DNA of 36,748 bases from Betaproteobacteria bacterium (lineage in GTDB: Bacteria; Pseudomonadota; Gammaproteobacteria; Burkholderiales; Rhodocyclaceae), in assembly GCA_009780885.1 (NCBI GenBank), contig WQZF01000019.1:1-36748 (forward strand), written 5' to 3'. Made by a program: the position numbers and the translations under genes. This document shows positions 9,345 to 18,716 of the stretch, piece after piece; within the stretch, counting starts at the first letter, position 1, and each line of letters starts with the position of its first letter. Under the pieces are notes generated by a model. It was given only the letters and a program-made list of their open reading frames with translations. It searched no databases and was not told the DNA's origin.

Positions 9345-9421
9345 TTTTCTAAATCTGTTTAAATAATATTTCGCTACAGTAAAAAGTTTTAGTCAATAAT
9401 TATTTAAATAGATTTAGAAAA
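9345..9421 (-). repeat. AT-rich terminal-inverted-repeat element, copy B
   Basis: 77 bp, inverted relative to copy A. Termini TTTTCTAAATCT and AGATTTAGAAAA form a 12-bp perfect inverted repeat, in which a changed base near the inner edge of one end is matched by the complementary base in the other. The core reads TACTGTAGCGAAATATTATT on the minus strand. It lies between pccA and napD. Confidence 0.8.
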
Positions 9422-9614
9422 TTTTCGTCCGGCGCTGTCCAATTTCCCTCCCGTGGATAGGTGGCAGCGGAGCTGACGAGGTGCTGGCTTTTGAAACCTC
9501 ATTTCCGGCGCGAATGCGCCGCATTTCAACGCGAAACCTGCAAACCCCTGCCCCTGCGGGGCACTCCCTTTCCAAAGAGGGCTTGATTTGCGGCGCTTTG
9601 CGCCGGAGTTCATT

Positions 9615-9630
9615 ATTGCCGGATGAATAA
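9615..9630 (+). repeat. 16-bp bracket motif, copy 1
   Basis: ATTGCCGGATGAATAA, one base different from 26783-26798 in its middle (GG-AT versus GG-GC region). It ends the repeat-rich zone upstream of the nap promoter. Confidence 0.45.
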
Positions 9631-9694
9631 ACCACCGCAGAATCGAAGGCAATCCGAAGTAACTCCCATTCCTTGCAGGGTCTTTAAGAAAGAT

Positions 9695-9736
9695 TTGACG
9701 GAAATCAAGCAATTCCCGCAGTGGGCAACCTACATT
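9695..9736 (+). promoter_or_regulatory. FNR/Anr-dependent class II promoter of napDAGHB
   Basis: TTGAC-GGAA-ATCAA (9695-9708) differs by one base from the FNR consensus TTGAT-N4-ATCAA. The -10-like TACATT lies at 9731-9736. With a start at about 9743 the site centre (9701.5) falls near -41.5, the classic activator position. This predicts induction of nitrate reductase under low oxygen. I see no clear NarL/NarP heptamers. Confidence 0.72.
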
Positions 9737-9786
9737 GTCGGTCAAGCCCGCCTGGGCCAAAAAACATTGAAAGATCACATTTCGCA

Positions 9787-10035
9787 ATGGATATCTCCAG
9801 CATTATTGTCAGTCCGCATCCCGAGAGCGTCGAGAAGGTCAAGGCGTGGCTCAGCACAGTTCCCGGTGTTGAAACGCACGCGACGGCTACGGATGGAAGA
9901 ATCATCGCCACGATTGAAGCAGACACGGACGAAGAAGCTGTCCGTACCTATGAAAGCATCGGCCGGCAGGATGGTGTGCTGTCGGTCTCCCTTGTCTATC
10001 ACCAATATGAACCTGATCCGAATGAGGAGGTCTGA
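9787..10035 (+). CDS. napD: NapA signal-peptide chaperone NapD
   Basis: An 82-residue cytosolic chaperone that binds the twin-arginine signal of NapA and holds it back until the molybdenum cofactor is inserted. It is a small ferredoxin-like fold; visible family features are the N-terminal [20 protein letters not shown] and the central [20 protein letters not shown]. The ATG at 9787 begins at this conserved N-terminus; a longer reading from 9721 runs back through the promoter. It is the first gene of the operon behind the FNR-type promoter, and napA starts 2 nt after its stop codon. Confidence 0.9.
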   Translation: MDISSIIVSPHPESVEKVKAWLSTVPGVETHATATDGRIIATIEADTDEEAVRTYESIGRQDGVLSVSLVYHQYEPDPNEEV

Positions 10036-10037
10036 AG

Positions 10038-12611
10038 ATGAAACTGACACGCCGTGATTTCATTAAAAGCAATGCGGTTGCCGCCGCCGCAAGCGTCGCC
10101 GGCATTACGCTTCCTGCCACCGTCATCGCACAATCCAGGCCGCAGCCCGAAAAGGTGTTGCCCGGACAGCAAAAACTGGAAGGCGTGCGATGGGATAAAG
10201 GGGTCTGCCGCTACTGCGGCACCGGCTGCGGCGTCCTCATCGGCGTCAAGGACGGGCGCGTCGTCGCCACCCAGGGCGACCCGGATGCGCCGGTCAATCG
10301 CGGCCTCAACTGCGTGAAGGGCTATTATCTGGCGCAGATCATGTACGGCAAGGACCGCCTGACCAAGCCCCTGCTGCGCATGAAAGACGGAAAATTCGAC
10401 AAGAACGGCGAATTCAGCCCGATTTCCTGGGATCAGGCTTTCGACATCATGGCCGAAAAGTGCAAGGCCGCGCTGAAGGAAGGCGGCCCGCGCGCAATCG
10501 GCATGTTCGGTTCCGGCCAATGGCTGATCTGGGAAGGCTACGCCGCAGTCAAGCTGATGAAGGCTGGCCTGCGCACCAACAACCTCGACCCGAACGCCCG
10601 CCACTGCATGGCCTCGGCGGTCGTCGGCTTCATGCGCACTTTCGGTATCGATGAACCGATGGGATGCTACGACGATGCCGAACATGCGGACGGTTTCGCG
10701 TTGTGGGGCTCCAACATGGCGGAAATGCACCCGATCCTCTGGTCGCGCATCACCGACCGCCGCCTCACCGCCAAGCACGTTCGTGTTCATGTGCTCTCGA
10801 CCTTCTCGCATCGTTCCTGCCAACTGGCGGATAACGAGTTGATCTTCAAGCCGCAATCCGATCTGGCCATCCTGAACTATATCTGCAACTACATCATCCA
10901 GAATGGCGCGGTCAATCAGGATTTCGTCAGCAAGCATACGAAGTTCAAGAAGGGCGTCACCAACATCGGCTACGGCCTGCGTCCGAACCATCCGCTCGAA
11001 CAGGCGGCGACCGACAATGGATATCCCGGCCCGGACGGCAAGCCCAAGGGCGATCCGAACAAGGCGACGGACATCACTTTCGATGAATTCAAGGAATTCG
11101 TCTCCGAGTACACCCTCGACAAGGCGCATGAGATTTCCGGCGTGCCGAAGGAAAAACTCGAAGCGCTGGCCAAGATGTACGCCGATCCGAAGATCAAGGT
11201 CACGTCCTACTGGACCATGGGTTTCAACCAGCATACGCGCGGCACCTGGGTCAATAACATGATCTACAACGTGCACCTGCTGCTGGGCAAGATTTCCGAG
11301 CCGGGCAACGGCCCCTTCTCGCTGACCGGCCAGCCGTCTGCCTGCGGCACGGCGCGCGAAGTCGGCACCTTTGCCCACCGCTTGCCGGCGGATATGGTCG
11401 TCATGAATCCGAAACACCGCGAAGCGGCCGAGAAAGGCTGGAAACTTCCGGCAGGCGTCGTCCCCGACTGGGTTGGCCTGCACGCGGTTGCGCAATCGCG
11501 CGCGCTCAAGGACGGCAAGCTGCTCTGGTATTGGACGAGCACGACCAACAACATGCAGGCCGGACCGAACATCAACGAGGAAACCTACCCCGGCTGGCGC
11601 AATCCGAAGGCGTTTGTCATCGTCTCCGACGCTTACCCGACCGTTTCGGCAATGTCTGCCGACCTGATCCTGCCCTGCGCGATGTGGGCAGAAAAGGAAG
11701 GCGCATTCGGAAACGCCGAACGCCGCAGCCAGTTCTGGCGGCAGCAGGTCAAGGCGCCGGGCGATGCGAAATCGGATCTGTGGCAATACATCGAGTTCTC
11801 CAAGCGTTTCAAGACCGATGAAGTCTGGCCAGCCGAGGTTCTCGACAAGGCGCCGGAGTACAAGGGTAAAACGCTGTACGACGTGCTCTTCGCCAACGGC
11901 GCGGTCAACCGCTTCCCGGTACAGGAAGCCGCGAAGGTGAACGTTCATGCCATCCAGAACTACACCAATGACGAGTCGCAAGCCTTCGGGTTTTACGTGC
12001 AGAAAGGCTTGTTCGAGGAATACGCGTCATTCGGGCGCGGACATGCGCATGACCTGGCCGATTTCGATCTTTACCACCGGGCTCGTGGCTTGCGCTGGCC
12101 GGTCGTTGACAGCAAGGAAACCCTCTGGAGATTCCGCGAAGGCTACGACGTCTATGTTCCGAAGGGCGAAGGCATCCGCTTCTACGGCCACCCGGACGGC
12201 AAGGCGGTCATCTTTGCGCTGCCCTACCAGCCTGCTGCCGAACAGCCGGACAACGAATACGATCTCTGGCTTTGCACCGGTCGTGTGCTCGAACACTGGC
12301 ACACCGGTTCGATGACGCGCCGGGTGCCGAACCTGCACAAGTCGATGCCGGAGGCGCTGATCTACATGCATCCGGACGACGCGAAAAAACGCGACATGAA
12401 GCATGGCGACCTAGTGAAGGTCTCCACGCGGCGCGGCAACATCCAGTTGCGTGTCGATACGCGGGGACGCAACAAACCGCCGGTTGGGCTGGTATTCATC
12501 CCGTTCTTCGATGAGCAGCGCCTGGTTAACAAGCTCACGCTGGATGCCACATGTCCGCTTTCGAAGGAAACCGATTTCAAGAAATGCGCATGCAAGGTCG
12601 TGAAAGCCTAG
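10038..12611 (+). CDS. napA: Periplasmic nitrate reductase, catalytic subunit NapA
   Basis: An 857-residue molybdo-bis-MGD enzyme reducing nitrate to nitrite in the periplasm. Seen: a twin-arginine signal (TRRDFIK, residues 4-10, with an Ala-rich hydrophobic stretch and cleavage expected after about residue 31); a [4Fe-4S] site with Cys57, Cys60, Cys64 and Cys92; and the Mo-ligand Cys190 in [14 protein letters not shown]. The C-terminal MopB domain carries [25 protein letters not shown] ends 7 nt before the ATG, overlapping the napD stop region. A 10-bp hairpin separates it from napG. The tight operon and signal motif make confusion with an assimilatory reductase (NasA) unlikely. Confidence 0.96.
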   Translation: MKLTRRDFIKSNAVAAAASVAGITLPATVIAQSRPQPEKVLPGQQKLEGVRWDKGVCRYCGTGCGVLIGVKDGRVVATQGDPDAPVNRGLNCVKGYYLAQIMYGKDRLTKPLLRMKDGKFDKNGEFSPISWDQAFDIMAEKCKAALKEGGPRAIGMFGSGQWLIWEGYAAVKLMKAGLRTNNLDPNARHCMASAVVGFMRTFGIDEPMGCYDDAEHADGFALWGSNMAEMHPILWSRITDRRLTAKHVRVHVLSTFSHRSCQLADNELIFKPQSDLAILNYICNYIIQNGAVNQDFVSKHTKFKKGVTNIGYGLRPNHPLEQAATDNGYPGPDGKPKGDPNKATDITFDEFKEFVSEYTLDKAHEISGVPKEKLEALAKMYADPKIKVTSYWTMGFNQHTRGTWVNNMIYNVHLLLGKISEPGNGPFSLTGQPSACGTAREVGTFAHRLPADMVVMNPKHREAAEKGWKLPAGVVPDWVGLHAVAQSRALKDGKLLWYWTSTTNNMQAGPNINEETYPGWRNPKAFVIVSDAYPTVSAMSADLILPCAMWAEKEGAFGNAERRSQFWRQQVKAPGDAKSDLWQYIEFSKRFKTDEVWPAEVLDKAPEYKGKTLYDVLFANGAVNRFPVQEAAKVNVHAIQNYTNDESQAFGFYVQKGLFEEYASFGRGHAHDLADFDLYHRARGLRWPVVDSKETLWRFREGYDVYVPKGEGIRFYGHPDGKAVIFALPYQPAAEQPDNEYDLWLCTGRVLEHWHTGSMTRRVPNLHKSMPEALIYMHPDDAKKRDMKHGDLVKVSTRRGNIQLRVDTRGRNKPPVGLVFIPFFDEQRLVNKLTLDATCPLSKETDFKKCACKVVKA

Positions 12612-12645
12612 TGCTTTTCCTGTTTCGGCTTTTTCTGAGTATCTG

Positions 12646-12676
12646 CCGGTGTGCGACACGATAAGCCGCACACCGG
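12646..12676 (+). other. Intercistronic hairpin between napA and napG
   Basis: CCGGTGTGCG (12646-12655) and CGCACACCGG (12667-12676) form a perfect 10-bp stem with an 11-nt loop. No T-run follows, so it is more likely an mRNA-stabilising or processing structure that lets napA be made in excess of napGHB than a terminator. Confidence 0.55.
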
Positions 12677-12709
12677 TGGCTGCATTCTCCGAAGGTATCG
12701 TTTCTTGCC

Positions 12710-13651
12710 ATGACCACCGATCCATCCGAAAACGTCTATCATCCTCCGCGTCCACGGCGGCGTCAGTTTATTGCTGATACCGTCAAAATGGCCTGCGGGG
12801 TTGGTGTTTTCGGCTTGGGGCTGGGGCTTTACTCCAGGCAATCGCAGGCGCTTCCCACATTGGCCCTGCGCCCGCCTGGCGCAATTGCCGAGGATAAATT
12901 TCTCGGCGCCTGCATTCGCTGCGGCCTGTGTGTGCGCGATTGCCCTTATGACATTCTCTTCCTGGCTACACCCGAATCGGATGTGGCGACCGGAACCCCT
13001 TATTTCAACGCGCGTACCGGCCCCTGTGAAATGTGCGTAGATAATCCCATTCCGTGCATTGCCGCCTGCCCGACCGGCGCGCTGGATCATGCGCTGACCG
13101 ACATCAATCTGTCGAAAATGGGCATTGCCGTCATCGTCGACCAGGAAACCTGCCTCAATTTCCTCGGGCTGCGCTGCGACATCTGCTACCGCGTCTGCCC
13201 CGTAATCGACGAGGCCATCACCCTGGAGCTCCTGCCCAACACCCGCACCGGGCGGCACGCGCTCTTTCTGCCGACCGTGCATTCCGAACACTGCACCGGT
13301 TGCGGCAAATGCGAAAAAGCCTGCATTCTCGACGAAGCTGCGATCAAGGTCTTGCCCATCGCGCTGGCCAAAGGCAAGATCGGCGAGCACTATCGCCTCG
13401 GCTGGGAAGAAAAACGCAAGGCGGGCCACGCATTGATCAATGAGAGAAGCGTTGTCGAATTGCCCGACCGCCTCCCGGAAGGCGTCGTGCTCGAAAACGA
13501 TCCCAAGGATCCGCGCAACCGCGACAGAAGCCTCGCCAATGATGTTGCCGCAGATTCGCCGCCCGAATTCGGCAGCGCCATTCCGAATTTCGTTCCCAGC
13601 GCACCGCCTGGTCTGGGCGATCCGCAACAACCACAGAAAGGCCGGCCATGA
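12710..13651 (+). CDS. napG: Ferredoxin-type quinol dehydrogenase subunit NapG
   Basis: A 313-residue periplasmic iron-sulfur protein that with NapH carries electrons from quinol toward NapB and NapA. It starts with an Arg-rich region ([11 protein letters not shown], residues 14-24) before a hydrophobic stretch, a plausible twin-arginine signal. Four [4Fe-4S] sets follow: [12 protein letters not shown] (Cys68, 71, 74, 78), [25 protein letters not shown] with a preceding Cys, and [13 protein letters not shown] Pro-rich tail ends the protein. The start ATG at 12710 comes 98 bp after napA, beyond the hairpin. Its stop overlaps the napH start (ATGA). Confidence 0.93.
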   Translation: MTTDPSENVYHPPRPRRRQFIADTVKMACGVGVFGLGLGLYSRQSQALPTLALRPPGAIAEDKFLGACIRCGLCVRDCPYDILFLATPESDVATGTPYFNARTGPCEMCVDNPIPCIAACPTGALDHALTDINLSKMGIAVIVDQETCLNFLGLRCDICYRVCPVIDEAITLELLPNTRTGRHALFLPTVHSEHCTGCGKCEKACILDEAAIKVLPIALAKGKIGEHYRLGWEEKRKAGHALINERSVVELPDRLPEGVVLENDPKDPRNRDRSLANDVAADSPPEFGSAIPNFVPSAPPGLGDPQQPQKGRP

Positions 13652-14577
13652 ACCGCCCCGGCGCCGACGCGATTGCCGAATTCGGCTGGTTCTGGGCGCA
13701 CCGCTGGCTGATCCTGCGGCGCGTCGTCCAGGTCGGCATCCTGCTGCTGTTCATGCTGACCCCGCTGGCCACCGCGATGATCGCCAAGGGCGATACCCGT
13801 CTGCCGTGGGCCAGCCTCAAAATCGTCAAGGGCAACCTTGCCTACAGCCTGACCCTCGATACATTGCCGCTCACCGATCCTTATGTCGCGCTCCAATCGC
13901 TCGTCTCCGGGCATCTGCCCGAGACGCTGGGCATCGTCGGCGTGCTGATCGTGCTGGTTTTCTATTTCCTGGTCGGCGGGCGCGTCTATTGTTCCTGGGT
14001 ATGCCCGATAAACATCGTCACCGATCTCGCGGCGGCATTGCGCCGGCGCCTGAACATCAAGGGCAGCGCCCAATTGCACCGCAGTGCGCGCTTCTGGATG
14101 CTGGCGATGACGCTGATCCTCTCGGCGCTGACCGGCACCGTGATATGGGAATTGCTCAACCCGGTCTCGATGATGTTCCGTGGCCTCGTCTTCGGCATCG
14201 GTGCGGCATGGATGGTGGTGCTCGCAGTCTTCCTGTTCGACCTGTTCGTGATGAGCCGGGGCTGGTGCAGCCGGCTTTGTCCTGTCGGCGCTTTCTATTC
14301 GCTGATTGGACACTGGAGCCCGCTCCGCATTTCCGCGAGCAAGCGCGCCGCCTGTAACGACTGCATGGATTGCTTCGAAATCTGCCCCGAACCGCAAGTG
14401 ATCCGCCCGGCGCTCAAGGGCGAGGAAAAAGGGCTCAGCCCGGTCATTCTCGCCTCCGCTTGCACCAACTGCGGCCGTTGTATCGATGTCTGTTCCAAGG
14501 ATGTATTCAAATTCGGCACGCGCTTTGCCCGTTCGGCGTCGCTGCCAGATGCGCCAAACCCGACCAACCCAGTTTGA
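13648..14577 (+). CDS. napH: Membrane quinol dehydrogenase subunit NapH
   Basis: A 309-residue inner-membrane protein with about four transmembrane segments (for example [20 protein letters not shown] and [16 protein letters not shown]). It has the paired polyferredoxin-membrane motifs YCSWVCP and WCSRLCP, followed by two cytoplasmic [4Fe-4S] motifs, [12 protein letters not shown] and [11 protein letters not shown]. It oxidises menaquinol or ubiquinol with NapG. It starts by a 4-nt overlap with napG, implying translational coupling. Since no napC is present here, NapGH is probably the main route from quinol to NapB. Confidence 0.93.
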   Translation: MNRPGADAIAEFGWFWAHRWLILRRVVQVGILLLFMLTPLATAMIAKGDTRLPWASLKIVKGNLAYSLTLDTLPLTDPYVALQSLVSGHLPETLGIVGVLIVLVFYFLVGGRVYCSWVCPINIVTDLAAALRRRLNIKGSAQLHRSARFWMLAMTLILSALTGTVIWELLNPVSMMFRGLVFGIGAAWMVVLAVFLFDLFVMSRGWCSRLCPVGAFYSLIGHWSPLRISASKRAACNDCMDCFEICPEPQVIRPALKGEEKGLSPVILASACTNCGRCIDVCSKDVFKFGTRFARSASLPDAPNPTNPV

Positions 14578-14605
14578 AAACCTTTGATGTGGAGGGAGAG
14601 CAACC

Positions 14606-15100
14606 ATGAAACACGCACTGAAACTATCCATCGCCGTTCTCGTAACCTGCTTCAGCTCCTTGAGCCTTGCCGACGACGCAGCGCATTCCCTGCGCGGCGC
14701 CGACGTAAGCGCTCCTGACGCAAGCACCCAGCAATATCAGGAATTTGTCGGCAAACGCCCCGGAACCCAAAGCCCGATCGAGCGCTTCTACAGCACGCAA
14801 CCCCCGGTCATTCCGCATGCTGTGGAAAACTTTGACGAAATCAACCTTGAAGAAAACCAGTGCCTCGACTGCCACGGCGGGGCAAATTACGTCAAGAAGA
14901 ATTCGCCGAAGATAGGCGACACCCACTTCTTCGACCGCGAGGGCAAGAAGACGCCGGAAGCCACTGCCGCACGGTATAACTGCGTGCAGTGCCACGTTCC
15001 GCTGACCGATGCGCCGCCGCTTATAGACAACACCTTCAAGGGCGATCTGATCAGCAAAGTCAGCAAGGGAAGCGCTCCCAAGGCGAGCAAGAAGAACTGA
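14606..15100 (+). CDS. napB: Diheme cytochrome c subunit NapB
   Basis: A 164-residue periplasmic electron-transfer subunit that passes electrons to NapA. It has a Sec signal peptide (MKHALKLSIAVLVTCFSSLSLA, cleavage after about residue 22), two c-type heme sites CLDCH and CVQCH, and the NapB features PPVIPHAVENFDEI, with the distal heme-ligand His, and DTHFFDR. GGAGGGAG stands 7 nt before the ATG. It is the last gene of the operon; a bidirectional terminator follows. Confidence 0.94.
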   Translation: MKHALKLSIAVLVTCFSSLSLADDAAHSLRGADVSAPDASTQQYQEFVGKRPGTQSPIERFYSTQPPVIPHAVENFDEINLEENQCLDCHGGANYVKKNSPKIGDTHFFDREGKKTPEATAARYNCVQCHVPLTDAPPLIDNTFKGDLISKVSKGSAPKASKKN

Positions 15101-15127
15101 TCGACTCGAACGTTCCAGGTAAAAACA

Positions 15128-15163
15128 AACGGCAACCGCGCTTACGCGCGGTTGCCGTTTTTC
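15128..15163. terminator. Bidirectional terminator between napB and acnB
   Basis: AACGGCAACCGCGC (15128-15141), loop TTAC, GCGCGGTTGCCGTT (15146-15159), then T-rich on the plus strand. On the minus strand the stem is followed by TGTTTTTAC. It serves both convergent transcripts. Confidence 0.9.
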
Positions 15164-15181
15164 CTTTGGTGTGAAGAAATA

Positions 15182-17779
15182 TTAGAGGCTGACGGTCTCC
15201 GCCGTTTTGGAAAATTCCCCGATCTGGTCGAAATTCATGTAGCGGTAAACATCTGCCGCCTTTTGATTGACGACGCCCACCTGTGCCAGATATTCCGAGG
15301 TCGTCGGAATTTTGCCCATCAGCGCACAGACGGCGGCGAGTTCGGCGGAGCCGAGATAGACGCGCGTGTCGATTCCGAGGCGGTTCGGGAAGTTGCGGGT
15401 GGAAGTCGACATCGCCGTCGAACCCTTGCGTATCTGCGCCTGGTTGCCCATGCACAGCGAGCAGCCGGGCATTTCCATCCGCGCGCCGGAAGCGCCGAGC
15501 ACGCTGTAATAGCCTTCCTCGTTCAGGATCATTGCGTCCATCTTCGTCGGCGGCGCGATCCAGAGGCGTGCCGGAATGTCGCTCTTGCCGTCGAGCACCT
15601 TGCCGGCGGCGCGGAAATGGCCGATGTTGGTCATGCACGAACCGATGAACACTTCGTCGATTTTGTCTCCGGCGACTTCGGAAAGCAGCTTCACATCGTC
15701 CGGGTCGTTCGGACAGGCGAGGATCGGCTCCCTGATCGCGTTCATGTCGATTTCGATCACCGCCGCGTATTCGGCGTCGGCGTCCGGTGTCAGCAGTTTC
15801 GGATCGGCGATCCACGCTTCCATAGCCTTGATCCGGCGCGCGAGGGTGCGGCGGTCTTCGTAGCCGTTCGCGATCATCCACTTCATCAGCACGATGTTCG
15901 AGCGCAGATATTCGATGATCGGTTCCCTGGAAAGCCGCACCGTGCAACCGGCGGCGGAACGTTCGGCGGAGGCGTCGCTGAGTTCAAACGCCTGTTCCAC
16001 CTTCAGGTCGGGAAGCCCTTCGATTTCGAGGATGCGGCCGGAGAAAATATTTTTCTTCCCCTGTTTCGCCACCGTCAGCAAGCCTTGCTTGATCGCGTAG
16101 TACGGAATCGCGTTGACCAGGTCGCGCAGGGTGATGCCTTCCTGCATCTTGCCCTTGAAGCGCACGAGCACCGATTCGGGCATATCGAGCGGCATCACGC
16201 CGGTGGCCGCAGCGAACGCGACGAGGCCGGAACCGGCGGGGAACGAAATGCCGATCGGGAAGCGGGTATGCGAATCGCCGCCGGTGCCGACGGTGTCGGG
16301 GAGCAGGAAGCGGTTGAGCCAGCTATGGATGACGCCATCGCCCGGACGCAGCGCGATGCCGGCGCGCGCGGAGATGAAGGCAGGCAGGGTGCGGTGCGTC
16401 TTGACGTCGACGGGTTTCGGATAGGCGGCGGTGTGGCAGAAGGACTGCATCACCAGATCGGCGGAAAAGCCCAGGCAGGCGAGGTCTTTCAATTCGTCGC
16501 GGGTCATCGGGCCGGTCGTGTCCTGCGATCCGACCGAAGTCATGCGCGGTTCGCAATAAGTGCCGGGACGCACCCCCTTGCCTTCGGGCAGGCCGCAGGC
16601 GCGGCCAACCATTTTCTGCGCCAGACTGAATCCCTTGCCGGAATCCATCGGCGATTGCGGCAGGCGGAAGAGGGTAGAGGCCGGCAGCTTCAGCGCCTCG
16701 CGCGCCTTGGCCGTCAGGCCGCGCCCGATGATCAGCGGAATGCGTCCGCCGGCGCGCACCTCGTCGAGCAGCACCGGCGTTTTCAGCGCCGCCTCGGCGA
16801 TCATCGCGCCGTTTTTCATCGCCTTGACGCTGGCCTTTTCGCGGTCGATGAAGAGTTCGATTTCATCGCCCATTTCCATTTGCTCGACATCGATTTCGAT
16901 CGGCAGCGCGCCCGCGTCTTCCTGCGTGTTGAAAAAGATCGGCGCGATCTTGCCGCCCAGGCAGACGCCGCCGAAACGCTTGTTCGGCACGAAGGGAATA
17001 TCCTCGCCGGTCCACCACAGCACTGAATTGGTTGCCGACTTGCGCGAGGAGCCGGTGCCGACGACATCGCCGACATAGGCGACCGGATTGCCTTTCGCCT
17101 TCAACGCCTCGATCTGCTTGATCGGGCCGCGCGAACCGGGCTGGTCGGCGTCGATGCCGGGACGCGGATTCTTCAGCATCGCCAGCCCGTGCAGCGGAAT
17201 ATCGGGACGCGACCAGGCGTCCGGAGCGGGGGAAAGATCGTCGGTATTCGTTTCGCCGGTGACCTTGAACACCGTGATTTTGAATTTTTCCGGCACTTCC
17301 GGGCGCGAAGTGAACCACTCCGCATCGGCCCAGGATTGCAGCACCGCGCGCGCGTTCCCGTTGCCCTGTTCCGCCAGTTCGCGCACATCGTGGAAATAAT
17401 CGAACATCAGCAATGTGAATTTGAGCGCGTTGGCGGCAATCGCGCCGACTTCGGCATCGGCGAGCAGATCGATCAGCGGCTTCACGTTATAGCCGCCGAG
17501 CATCGTACCCAGAAGTTCGGTCGCCTTGGCGCGCGAGACGAGCGGGCTTGCCGCTTCGTTCCGGGTGATTCTTGCCAGGAATTCCGCCTTGACCTGCGCC
17601 GCGTCGTCGACACCGGCGGGAATGCGGTTCGTGAGCATCTCAAGCAGGAACGCTTCTTCTCCTGCGGGCGGGTTCTGCAACAACTGCACCAGCGCCTCGG
17701 TTTGCTCCCTGGAAAGAGGGAGCGGCGGAATGCCCTGCGCTGCGCGTTCGGCAGCGTGTTGGCGATAGGCTGCTAACAT
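15182..17779 (-). CDS. acnB: Aconitate hydratase B
   Basis: An 865-residue bifunctional aconitase, the TCA-cycle citrate/isocitrate isomerase; AcnB can also hydrate 2-methylaconitate in the methylcitrate route. The AcnB-specific N-terminal HEAT-like domain comes first (about 1-160), then the swivel domain ([20 protein letters not shown]), then the [4Fe-4S] catalytic core with [27 protein letters not shown] and [11 protein letters not shown], which together supply the cluster cysteines. Length equals the E. coli protein. The ATG at 17779 is chosen because AAGGA lies 8 nt upstream; a TTG at 17800 is the alternative. The promoter is at 17923-17951. Confidence 0.96.
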   Translation of the reverse strand: MLAAYRQHAAERAAQGIPPLPLSREQTEALVQLLQNPPAGEEAFLLEMLTNRIPAGVDDAAQVKAEFLARITRNEAASPLVSRAKATELLGTMLGGYNVKPLIDLLADAEVGAIAANALKFTLLMFDYFHDVRELAEQGNGNARAVLQSWADAEWFTSRPEVPEKFKITVFKVTGETNTDDLSPAPDAWSRPDIPLHGLAMLKNPRPGIDADQPGSRGPIKQIEALKAKGNPVAYVGDVVGTGSSRKSATNSVLWWTGEDIPFVPNKRFGGVCLGGKIAPIFFNTQEDAGALPIEIDVEQMEMGDEIELFIDREKASVKAMKNGAMIAEAALKTPVLLDEVRAGGRIPLIIGRGLTAKAREALKLPASTLFRLPQSPMDSGKGFSLAQKMVGRACGLPEGKGVRPGTYCEPRMTSVGSQDTTGPMTRDELKDLACLGFSADLVMQSFCHTAAYPKPVDVKTHRTLPAFISARAGIALRPGDGVIHSWLNRFLLPDTVGTGGDSHTRFPIGISFPAGSGLVAFAAATGVMPLDMPESVLVRFKGKMQEGITLRDLVNAIPYYAIKQGLLTVAKQGKKNIFSGRILEIEGLPDLKVEQAFELSDASAERSAAGCTVRLSREPIIEYLRSNIVLMKWMIANGYEDRRTLARRIKAMEAWIADPKLLTPDADAEYAAVIEIDMNAIREPILACPNDPDDVKLLSEVAGDKIDEVFIGSCMTNIGHFRAAGKVLDGKSDIPARLWIAPPTKMDAMILNEEGYYSVLGASGARMEMPGCSLCMGNQAQIRKGSTAMSTSTRNFPNRLGIDTRVYLGSAELAAVCALMGKIPTTSEYLAQVGVVNQKAADVYRYMNFDQIGEFSKTAETVSL

Positions 17780-17922
17780 CTTGGATCCTTTCTGTGCCAA
17801 GCGGAAAAATGAGATTTTATGATGTGCTGCGTCTTATGGGGAATTTAATAAGGGGCGCCGGGGAAGGAATGGAAGTAAAGGCACTGCAATCAGCGCTTCC
17901 ATCGTCGAGGCAAGTCTTATAT

Positions 17923-17951
17923 ATTTTATAAAACATAGAACCTGAAATCAA
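17923..17951 (-). promoter_or_regulatory. Sigma-70-like promoter of acnB
   Basis: On the minus strand: TTGATT (17951-17946), 17-bp spacer, TAAAAT (17928-17923). It leaves a leader of about 140 nt before acnB. The leader shows no structure I recognise. Confidence 0.6.
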
Positions 17952-18004
17952 CCTGGGAATGATCCGTTTGAAGCAGAAAATCCTGGCGTGCGGCCTCCCT
18001 TGTT

Positions 18005-18709
18005 TCACGGCAAGCGCAAAAACGCCGCCGCTGCCGACGGATCGGCGCTGTCCAGATGCGGGATAAGGCCCAGAAGCGGCGCGTCGAGACGCTCGCGCAA
18101 GGCTTCCAGATTCTCGTCGCGGCGGAGCATGTGGGGATCGACCGTGTTGGCGACCCAGCCGGCCAATGTCAGGCCGCGCGCGCGGATCGCTTCCGCCGTG
18201 AGCAGCGCATGATTGATGCAACCCAGGCGCAAGCCGACGACGAGCAGGAGCGGCAGGCCGAATGCGCATGCGAGGTCGGCGCTGTCGAAATCACGGCCCA
18301 GCGGCACGCGAAAACCGCCGACACCTTCCACCAGCACCACATCGCAGCTTGAGGAAAGATGCGCGAAGGCGGAAAGAACCGGCTCCATCGTAATGATGCG
18401 CCCCTCCTCGCGGGCGGCAATATGCGGCGCGACGGGCTGGGCGAAGCACCAGGGATTGACCCATTCGCGGGGCAAGGCTTGCAGCGGCGAGGACGCGGCG
18501 CGCAGCGCGGCGACATCTTCGTTCTCGCCCGTCTCATCGCAACCGGCAGCCACCGGCTTCATCCCGGCGGCGGAAAACCCGGCAGCGCGAAAGGCGTGCA
18601 GCAACGCGCAAGTGACGAAGGTCTTGCCGATTTCGGTATCGGTTCCGGTAACGAACCAGGCGGAAGGCTTTTGGGCCGGTGTGGGAGGAGTGGAATTCAT
18701 TTCGTTCAT
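18005..18709 (-). CDS. bioD: Dethiobiotin synthetase
   Basis: A 234-residue ATP-dependent ring-closing enzyme turning 7,8-diaminopelargonic acid and CO2 into dethiobiotin. Seen: P-loop TGTDTEIGKTF (about residues 21-31), KPVAAG with the substrate lysine (near residue 51), and LVEGVGGFRVPLG. Length fits BioD (225-240). It is the last gene of the minus-strand cluster and begins 7 bp after the adenosyltransferase stop codon, so the two are probably co-transcribed. bioA, bioB and bioF are not in this window. Confidence 0.93.
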   Translation of the reverse strand: MNEMNSTPPTPAQKPSAWFVTGTDTEIGKTFVTCALLHAFRAAGFSAAGMKPVAAGCDETGENEDVAALRAASSPLQALPREWVNPWCFAQPVAPHIAAREEGRIITMEPVLSAFAHLSSSCDVVLVEGVGGFRVPLGRDFDSADLACAFGLPLLLVVGLRLGCINHALLTAEAIRARGLTLAGWVANTVDPHMLRRDENLEALRERLDAPLLGLIPHLDSADPSAAAAFLRLP

Positions 18710-18716
18710 GAAGAAA

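Larger units (their letters stand above)
9422..9786. other. Noncoding repeat debris and nap promoter region
   Basis: No supported gene. 9506-9523 (CCGGCGC-GAAT-GCGCCGC) and 9591-9607 (GCGGCGC-TTT-GCGCCGG) are short palindromes, and 9557-9570 (CCCCTGCCCCTGCG) is a GC-rich simple stretch. 9615-9630 is a copy of the 16-bp motif described at 26637-26652. 9695-9708 is an FNR-type site and 9731-9736 a -10 hexamer for napD. An open frame from 9623 crosses the promoter and napD out of frame and looks spurious. Confidence 0.6.

Noticed and set aside
9623-10057. Open frame of 144 codons across the nap promoter and napD
   Set aside because: It covers the FNR site and overlaps napD in another frame, with no family resemblance.
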